Shown here piece by piece: positions 33,894 through 39,268 of a stretch of DNA of 39,268 nt; position 1 is the first letter of the stretch; each line of letters starts with the position of its first letter. Position numbers and translations under genes: made by a program. The notes below the pieces were generated by a model, which was given only the letters and a program-made list of their open reading frames with translations, made no database searches and had not been told where the DNA came from. Origin of the DNA: an uncultured Halomonas sp. (GTDB taxonomy: Bacteria > Pseudomonadota > Gammaproteobacteria > Pseudomonadales > Halomonadaceae); contig NZ_CANLFS010000027.1 of NCBI RefSeq assembly GCF_947490095.1, positions 1 through 39,268 on the forward strand. Reading direction: 5' to 3'.

Positions 33894-36266
33894 ATGGACG
33901 CCACCAAACGCATCACCGCACGGCTCGCCGAAGAGTTGGCCATTCGTTCACAGCAGGTCACGGCCACGCTGGAGCTGCTCGACGGCGGGGCGACCGTGCC
34001 CTTCATCGCCCGTTACCGCAAGGAGGTGACCGGCGGGCTCGACGATACCCAGCTGCGCAATCTGCATGAGCGCCTGGGCTACCTGCGTGAGCTGGAGGAC
34101 CGCCGGGCCACGGTGCTGGCCACCATCGAGGAGCAGGGCAAGCTGACCGATGAGCTGGCCGGGCTGATCGGGGCCGCGGATACCAAGCAGCGCCTCGAGG
34201 ACCTCTACCTGCCCTACAAGAAGAAGCGTCGCACCAAGGCGCAGATCGCCCGCGAGGCGGGGCTCGAGCCGCTGGCGGATGCCCTGCTGGCCGACCCCAG
34301 CCTCGACCCCGAGGCCGAGGCGGCGAGGTATCTGCGTCCCGCAGAAGGCGATATTGCCGCGGTGGAAGACACCAAGGCCGCCCTGGACGGCGCCCGCCAG
34401 ATCCTGATGGAGCGCTTCGCCGAGGACGCCGAGCTGGTTGGCCGGCTGCGCGAGCGGCTGTGGAGCGAAGGCGAGCTCAGCGCCCGGGTCATTCCGGGCA
34501 AGGAGAAGGAGGGGGCCAAGTTCTCCGACTACTTCGAGCACGATGAGCGGCTGGCCAAGGCGCCTTCCCACCGGGCGTTGGCCATGTTCCGCGGCCGCAA
34601 CGAGGGCGTGTTGACCCTGGTGATTCGCCTGCCGGGGGAGGAGGAGGCGCCGATCCACCCGGCTCAGGTCGCCATCGCCAAGCACTTTGCCATCCATGAT
34701 GAGGGGCGTGCCGCCGACAAGTGGCTGCGCGACGTGGTGCGCTGGACCTGGCGGGTCAAGCTCTATACCCATCTGGAGACCGAGCTGCTGGGGCGGTTGC
34801 GCGAGGGGGCCGAACTCGAGGCCATCGAGGTCTTCGCGGCCAACCTCAAGGACCTGCTGCTGGCCGCCCCGGCGGGACAGAAGGCCACGCTCGCCATCGA
34901 CCCCGGCCTGCGTACCGGCTGCAAGGTGGCGGTGGTGGATGCCACCGGCCAGTTCCTGGCTCACACCACCATCTATCCCCATGCCCCGCGCAATGCCTGG
35001 GACGCTTCGCTTGCCGAGCTCGCCAGGCTGGTGGAGCGCCACGATGTGGCGCTGATTGCCGTGGGCAATGGCACCGCCAGTCGCGAGACCGACCGCCTGG
35101 CCGGCGATCTGGTGAAGCAGCTGGCCGGCAAGCGCGCCCTCTCCAAGGTGATGGTCAGCGAGGCCGGCGCCTCGGTCTATTCGGCCTCGGAGTATGCCGC
35201 CCGGGAACTGCCCGAGCTGGACGTCACCATCCGGGGCGCGGTCTCCATTGCCCGGCGCCTTCAGGACCCCCTGGCCGAGCTGGTCAAGATCGAACCCAAG
35301 TCCATCGGCGTGGGCCAGTACCAGCATGACGTCTCCCAGGTGCAGCTGTCGCGTAGCCTCGAGGCGGTCATCGAGGACTGCGTCAACGCCATCGGGGTCG
35401 ACCTCAATACCGCCTCCAGCGCGCTGCTCTCCCGGGTGGCAGGGCTCTCGCCGGCGCTGGCCGAGGCCATCGTCGCGCGGCGCAATGCCGAGGGGCCCTT
35501 CGCCAGCCGCAAGCAGCTGCTCGATGTCGGCCGCCTGGGGCCCAAGACCTTCGAGCAGTGTGCCGGCTTCCTGCGCATCATGAACGGCGATAACCCGCTC
35601 GATGCCAGCGCCGTGCACCCCGAGGCCTATCCCCTGGTCGAGCGCATCGCCGCAAGAAGTCGCCGGGAGCTCGGCAGCCTGATCGGCGACAGCGCCACCC
35701 TCAAGGCCGTGAAGCCCGTCGAATTTGCCGACGAGCGCTTCGGGGTGCCCACCATTACCGATATCCTCGCCGAGCTCGACAAGCCGGGCCGCGACCCGCG
35801 GCCCGAGTTCAAGGCCGCCGAGTTCCGCGAGGGAGTCGAGACCCTCAAAGACCTGGAACCGGGCATGGTGCTCGAGGGTAGCGTCACCAACGTCACCCAC
35901 TTCGGTGCCTTCGTGGATATCGGCGTCCATCAGGATGGCCTGGTGCATATCTCGGCGCTCTCCGACACCTTTGTCGAAGACCCGCGCTCGGTGGTCAAGG
36001 CCGGCGATATCGTCAGGGTCAAGGTGATGAGCGTCGATCTGGAGCGTGCGCGGATCGGCCTCTCCATGCGCCTCGACGACCAGCCGGACGAGCAGGACGC
36101 CGGCCGGCGTGGCGGTGAGCGCTCTCGAGCCGGCCAGCAGCCGACAGGCAAGAAGCCGCAGCGCAAGGGGGCTCGGGGCGGCGGTGGTGGCCGCGCCCGG
36201 GATGACGAGCCGGGGCAGATGGGTGCCCTGGGGGCCGCGCTGCTCAAGGCGAAGCAGAAACACTAG
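33894..36266 (+). CDS. tex: Tex-family S1 RNA-binding protein
   Basis: Tex is a conserved cytoplasmic nucleic-acid-binding protein related to eukaryotic Spt6, involved in transcription or RNA handling. The 790-aa protein has the full order: N-terminal helical domain ([38 protein letters not shown]), a YqgF-like RNase-H fold ([17 protein letters not shown], about 338-450), helix-hairpin-helix segments ([27 protein letters not shown]), and an S1 domain at about 657-730 ([26 protein letters not shown]). A basic, Gly/Arg-rich tail follows. The ATG at 33894 is preceded by GAAGGGG. It is a single gene, divergent from the acyl-CoA synthetase. Confidence 0.97.
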   Translation: MDATKRITARLAEELAIRSQQVTATLELLDGGATVPFIARYRKEVTGGLDDTQLRNLHERLGYLRELEDRRATVLATIEEQGKLTDELAGLIGAADTKQRLEDLYLPYKKKRRTKAQIAREAGLEPLADALLADPSLDPEAEAARYLRPAEGDIAAVEDTKAALDGARQILMERFAEDAELVGRLRERLWSEGELSARVIPGKEKEGAKFSDYFEHDERLAKAPSHRALAMFRGRNEGVLTLVIRLPGEEEAPIHPAQVAIAKHFAIHDEGRAADKWLRDVVRWTWRVKLYTHLETELLGRLREGAELEAIEVFAANLKDLLLAAPAGQKATLAIDPGLRTGCKVAVVDATGQFLAHTTIYPHAPRNAWDASLAELARLVERHDVALIAVGNGTASRETDRLAGDLVKQLAGKRALSKVMVSEAGASVYSASEYAARELPELDVTIRGAVSIARRLQDPLAELVKIEPKSIGVGQYQHDVSQVQLSRSLEAVIEDCVNAIGVDLNTASSALLSRVAGLSPALAEAIVARRNAEGPFASRKQLLDVGRLGPKTFEQCAGFLRIMNGDNPLDASAVHPEAYPLVERIAARSRRELGSLIGDSATLKAVKPVEFADERFGVPTITDILAELDKPGRDPRPEFKAAEFREGVETLKDLEPGMVLEGSVTNVTHFGAFVDIGVHQDGLVHISALSDTFVEDPRSVVKAGDIVRVKVMSVDLERARIGLSMRLDDQPDEQDAGRRGGERSRAGQQPTGKKPQRKGARGGGGGRARDDEPGQMGALGAALLKAKQKH

Positions 36267-36316
36267 CCGGCGTGCCGCCAGCCGGCAGGTGGAGTGAAGT
36301 CCCAAGCCGGCTAACC

Positions 36317-36345
36317 TTTGCATGGCGGCCGTCAGGTAGCATAAT
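36317..36345 (+). promoter_or_regulatory. gshA promoter
   Basis: TTTGCA (36317-36322), a 17-bp spacer and CATAAT (36340-36345) make a good sigma-70 promoter, giving a leader of about 95 nt. Confidence 0.55.
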
Positions 36346-36357
36346 CAGCCTATCAAT

Positions 36358-36376
36358 GGGCGCCGCTTGGGCGCCC
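36358..36376 (+). other. Hairpin at the 5' end of the gshA leader
   Basis: A perfect 7-bp stem (GGGCGCC/GGCGCCC) with a GCTTG loop begins about 6 nt after the expected transcription start. It may stabilise the mRNA; the following GTCTCATTAT is too poor in T for a confident attenuator. Confidence 0.45.
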
Positions 36377-36446
36377 GTCTCATTATCAGCGTGGCGAATC
36401 GTCTCGGTGCCTTCCACCGCGCCTTCCCAACACAAGGGGTGCTACC

Positions 36447-38057
36447 TTGTCCGAATCACTCACCAATCTCGTTTCCCGCCTGGAGGGCTCTGCCCGTCAG
36501 GGTGAGTTCAGTCGACTGCGCCGCGGCCTCGAGAAGGAAGGGTTGCGCGTCGACTCCGAGGGCCGCATCGCCCAGTCGCTGCACCCCCGGCCGCTGGGCT
36601 CCAAGCTGACCCATCCGCATATCACCACGGATTATTCCGAGGCGTTGCTGGAATACATCACGCCGGTGACCTGCCGGCCCGCGGATGCCATGGCGTTTCT
36701 CGGCGACCTGCACCGCTTCAGCTATCGTTACCTGGGCGATGAGCTGATCTGGCCGGCCAGCATGCCGGCGCGCCTCGACGGCAACGACAGCATTCCCATC
36801 GCCGATTATGGCGCCTCCAATGTGGGCACCATGAAGCGGGTCTACCGCCAGGGTCTCGATGTGCGCTACGGGCGCATCATGCAGTCCATCGCCGGGGTGC
36901 ACTACAACATCTCGCTGCCCGACGACCTCTGGACGCTGCTGCGTGATCTCGAGGGTGTCGAGGACACGCCGCTGAATGACTACCGCTCGCAGCGCTATTT
37001 CGGCCTGATTCGCAATTTTCGGCGCCACAGCTGGCTGCTGCTCTACCTGTTCGGCGCCTCGCCGGCCATCGATCGCAGCTTCCTGCCCGATGGCAACATT
37101 CCCGACAAGCTCGAGCCCCACGGCGAAGAGACGCTGGTGTCGCGCTATGCCACCAGCCTGCGCATGTCGGACCTGGGCTACCAGAACAAGGTGCAGGAGC
37201 AGCTCAAGATCTGCTTCAACTCGCTCTCCAACTACGTCAACACCCTGCGCCATGCCATCTCCACGCCGTGGCCGGCCTACGAGGCGCTGGGCGTCAATGC
37301 AAACGGCGATTGGCACCAGCTCAACGCCAATATCCTGCAGATCGAGAACGAGTACTACAGCGATATCCGTCCCAAGCGGGTGGCCCGCCACGACGAGACG
37401 CCAAGCCAGGCCCTGGAGGCCCGGGGCGTGGAATATATCGAGGTGCGCTGTCTCGACCTCAACCCCCTGCTGACCCTGGGCGTGGATGAGACCCAGATCC
37501 ACTTTATCGATACCTTCGTGATGTGGTGCCTGCTCTCCGAGAGCCCGTGGATCCCGGATGCCGAGTGCGACACCCTCGACGATAACCGCCAGCTGGTGGT
37601 GGAGCGCGGCCGCGACCCGGAACTGCGTCTGAACCACGCCGGTAACGCACGCAGCGTGGCCGACTGGGGCGGGGAGATCCTCGACGAGATGCGTGGCGTC
37701 GCCGAGCTGCTCGATGCGCTGGAGGAGGGCACGCCCCATGCCGATGCCGTGGCCGCCATGGCCCCGCGCCTGGACGACCCGGCGCTGACGCCCTCCGGCC
37801 AGCTGCTGGCGCGGCTGCAGGCGAATGGTGAAGAGCTCTCCGATGCCATCCTGTCCATTGCCCAGGAGCAGGCCGAGCAACTTCGCCATGAGGCCATCGA
37901 CCCGGGTCGGGAGCGGCTCTTCGAGGAACTGATCGAGACGTCCCATCAACAGCAGACCCAGATCGAGGGCGCCGACCGTGTCGCCTTTGCCGACTTCCTG
38001 AGCGACTACTTCGAGCGGGCGCGGGAGTCGCGGGTGACCGCTGGGGCCGGCCAGTGA
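36447..38057 (+). CDS. gshA: Glutamate-cysteine ligase
   Basis: GshA joins glutamate and cysteine, the committed step of glutathione synthesis. The 536-aa protein matches the proteobacterial class throughout: LEKEGLRVDSEGRIAQS, ITTDYSEALLEYITPV, GDELIWPASMP, YGASNVGTMKRVYRQGL, MQSIAGVHYNISLPDDLW and the EVRCLDLNP region. It starts with TTG at 36447, supported by AAGGGG 7 nt upstream and by alignment of the N-terminus. Its stop overlaps the dsbB start (GTGA), coupling the two. A rare start codon in a core gene may cap expression. Confidence 0.96.
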   Translation: MSESLTNLVSRLEGSARQGEFSRLRRGLEKEGLRVDSEGRIAQSLHPRPLGSKLTHPHITTDYSEALLEYITPVTCRPADAMAFLGDLHRFSYRYLGDELIWPASMPARLDGNDSIPIADYGASNVGTMKRVYRQGLDVRYGRIMQSIAGVHYNISLPDDLWTLLRDLEGVEDTPLNDYRSQRYFGLIRNFRRHSWLLLYLFGASPAIDRSFLPDGNIPDKLEPHGEETLVSRYATSLRMSDLGYQNKVQEQLKICFNSLSNYVNTLRHAISTPWPAYEALGVNANGDWHQLNANILQIENEYYSDIRPKRVARHDETPSQALEARGVEYIEVRCLDLNPLLTLGVDETQIHFIDTFVMWCLLSESPWIPDAECDTLDDNRQLVVERGRDPELRLNHAGNARSVADWGGEILDEMRGVAELLDALEEGTPHADAVAAMAPRLDDPALTPSGQLLARLQANGEELSDAILSIAQEQAEQLRHEAIDPGRERLFEELIETSHQQQTQIEGADRVAFADFLSDYFERARESRVTAGAGQ

Positions 38058-38566
38058 GTGGCCTGGCGCGGCTCGAGGTGCGTCACTGGAGCCTCGCCGG
38101 CCTGGCCTTCTGTGTCTTGATGATGGCGGTGGCACTGGGGCTCGAGCACCTCGTGGGCCTGGAGCCCTGTCCGCTGTGCATCTTCCAGCGCGTGGCGGTC
38201 ATCACCGCGGGGCTCGTGTTCGCCGTGGCGTTGATCCATAACCCCGCCGGCCGCCTCGGAGCGGCCCTCTACGGTGTGCTGAGCCTGGCGGCCGTCGGCA
38301 CCGGCATCGGCGTGGCCGGGCGGCACCTCTGGCTACAATCGTTACCCGCCGACGAGGTCCCCAGCTGCGGCCCCGGCCTCGACTACATGCTGGATATCCT
38401 GCCGCTGCAGGAGGTGGTCAATATGGTGCTCTCCGGCTCGGGGGAGTGTGCCGAGGTCGACTTCCTGTTCCTGGGTGTCTCCCTGCCCGCCTGGACGCTG
38501 CTTGGCTTTATCGTGCTGGCGCTGGCGCCGCTGGGCCTGTTGACCCGCAAGCCGGCCATCGCGTGA
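38054..38566 (+). CDS. dsbB: Disulfide bond formation protein B
   Basis: DsbB reoxidises periplasmic DsbA and passes electrons to quinone. The 170-aa protein has four membrane helices; the redox pairs are C39/C42 (EPCPLCIFQR) in the first periplasmic loop and C105/C132 (PSCGPG, GSGEC) in the second, as expected. It starts with GTG overlapping the gshA stop by 4 bp, so glutathione synthesis and periplasmic disulfide formation are translated together here. rsd follows after its own possible promoter. Confidence 0.95.
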   Translation: MSGLARLEVRHWSLAGLAFCVLMMAVALGLEHLVGLEPCPLCIFQRVAVITAGLVFAVALIHNPAGRLGAALYGVLSLAAVGTGIGVAGRHLWLQSLPADEVPSCGPGLDYMLDILPLQEVVNMVLSGSGECAEVDFLFLGVSLPAWTLLGFIVLALAPLGLLTRKPAIA

Positions 38567-38588
38567 TCGCGGGTTCGAGTCGACAGGA

Positions 38589-38617
38589 TTGACAGTCCAC
38601 TCCGGTAGCGCGACTCT
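38589..38617 (+). promoter_or_regulatory. Possible rsd promoter
   Basis: A perfect TTGACA at 38589-38594 has only a weak GACTCT at 38612-38617 after a 17-bp spacer. Confidence 0.35.
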
Positions 38618-38689
38618 GGTGCTGACCCGATCGGGCGCCGGACGCCCTTGGCACCAACAAGCTGGCTCGCCCCAGCGAATGGAGGTCCT

Positions 38690-39214
38690 ATGCTGGAGAA
38701 CTGCAAGAGCGCCCTGGAGCGCTGGGGTGGTGTACACCAGTTGATCGATGGTTGGCTGGACCAGCGCCGAGACCTGTTGATCAACTTCATCGAGCTCAAG
38801 GAGATCAGCGATGTCGAACTGGAGGCGGTGACCAAGGAGCGCATCGATACCTTCAGTGAACTGCTGATGGACTACATCAGCGCCGGCCACTTCGAGGTCT
38901 ACCCGAAGCTGCGCGAGGAGGCCGGCGCCTTCGAGGATGACGCCGCCCTGACCCTGGCCGACAGCCTGCTGGCGCGTCTGGAGAACTCCACCGCCCTGAT
39001 GCTCGACTTCGATGACGAGTACGCCAGTCCGGGGCGTGTACGCCAGAACCTCGTGCGCCTGCCCGCCTGGCTGGAGCGCCTGGCCCATGGTCTTACCGAG
39101 CGTTTCGGCTTGGAAGATGAGTTGATCGGCCGAATTCACGCCCGCCATGCGCCGGATGCCGCCCGGGCGGAACTGCGTTCCGAGCTGGAACCTCGGCTGC
39201 GCCGAGAGCGGTAA
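38690..39214 (+). CDS. rsd: Regulator of sigma D (Rsd/AlgQ family)
   Basis: Rsd binds region 4 of the housekeeping sigma factor and frees core RNA polymerase for alternative sigma factors. The 174-aa helical protein matches the family: CKSALERWGGVHQLIDGWLDQRRDLLINF at the start, RIDTFSELLMDYISAGHFEVYPKL, and LEDELIGRIHARH near the end. GGAGGT precedes the ATG by 3 nt. In pseudomonads the homologue algQ sits beside dsbB, the same order as here. It converges with a gene beyond the right edge. Confidence 0.95.
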   Translation: MLENCKSALERWGGVHQLIDGWLDQRRDLLINFIELKEISDVELEAVTKERIDTFSELLMDYISAGHFEVYPKLREEAGAFEDDAALTLADSLLARLENSTALMLDFDDEYASPGRVRQNLVRLPAWLERLAHGLTERFGLEDELIGRIHARHAPDAARAELRSELEPRLRRER

Positions 39215-39236
39215 GCCATACGCTTTACGCTGTACG

Positions 39237-39263
39237 AAAAACCCCAGCCGGGCTTTCGCCCGG
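39237..39263 (-). terminator. Terminator of a minus-strand gene beyond the window
   Basis: CCGGGC/GCCCGG with a TTTC loop (39248-39263) is followed, read on the minus strand, by CTGGGGTTTTT. The T run lies on the side facing rsd, so it ends a transcript entering from the right. Confidence 0.75.
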
Positions 39264-39268
39264 AGCTA

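Noticed and set aside
33948..36323. Long open frame antisense to tex, and similar ones antisense to icd, pckA, gshA and trpB
   Set aside because: High GC and the codon pattern of the true genes leave long open antisense frames. Their translations are biased toward His, Gly, Gln, Val and Arg and show no family motifs, whereas the sense frames encode complete, recognised proteins.

Overview
This window looks like core chromosome of a halophilic gammaproteobacterium of the Halomonadaceae (Halomonas-like). The evidence is a high-GC, densely coding sequence, proteins rich in Glu and Asp, gammaproteobacterial families throughout (SstT, GcvT, PgpA, Hsp33, Tex, GshA, DsbB, Rsd/AlgQ), and no phage, IS, plasmid, CRISPR, tRNA or rRNA genes that I can see. 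The taxonomic call is inference from gene content and composition; I could not run a search.

Layout. 0.25-4.6 kb (minus strand): gcvT, sstT and sdaA, a glycine/serine use group, behind a region carrying two copies of a palindromic operator. 4.6-7.7 kb (minus): an unusual 577-aa type II isocitrate dehydrogenase with an internal duplication, and a threonine ammonia-lyase. 7.8-9.1 kb (plus): a TerB/DUF533 protein and pgpA, converging with a PhoD-like phosphatase. 11.1-14.1 kb: a PepSY/response-regulator/histidine-kinase operon divergent from a second PepSY gene, with a direct-repeat operator between them. 14.1-16.4 kb (minus): a membrane-anchored FMN-binding glutamate synthase-like protein and ChaC. 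16.7-19.4 kb (plus): a cold-shock protein, a carboxylesterase, a lone trpB and a small zinc-ribbon protein. 19.4-27.6 kb: PIN-PhoH, two divergent L,D-transpeptidases of different families, an ABC exporter and an M23 peptidase. 27.9-31.7 kb (plus): a Xi-class glutathione transferase, hslO and pckA, the last with a HexR-like site upstream. 31.9-33.7 kb (minus): an AMP-forming acyl-CoA synthetase with a repeat-rich control region. 33.9-39.2 kb (plus): tex, gshA-dsbB and rsd.

Themes. Serine, glycine and threonine are converted to pyruvate, 2-oxobutyrate and C1 units near a TCA-cycle enzyme. Thiol redox recurs (gshA, chaC, Xi-GST, hslO, dsbB), as does peptidoglycan remodelling (two Ldt enzymes, M23). 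Most of the window is ordinary housekeeping sequence. The strongest unusual signal is the isocitrate dehydrogenase: its two repeated domains appear to divide between them the active-site residues that two subunits share in the normal dimer, and its cofactor-site residues point to NAD+ rather than NADP+. The main regulatory signals are the paired gcvT operators, the response-regulator box, the HexR-like palindrome and the acyl-CoA synthetase control region.
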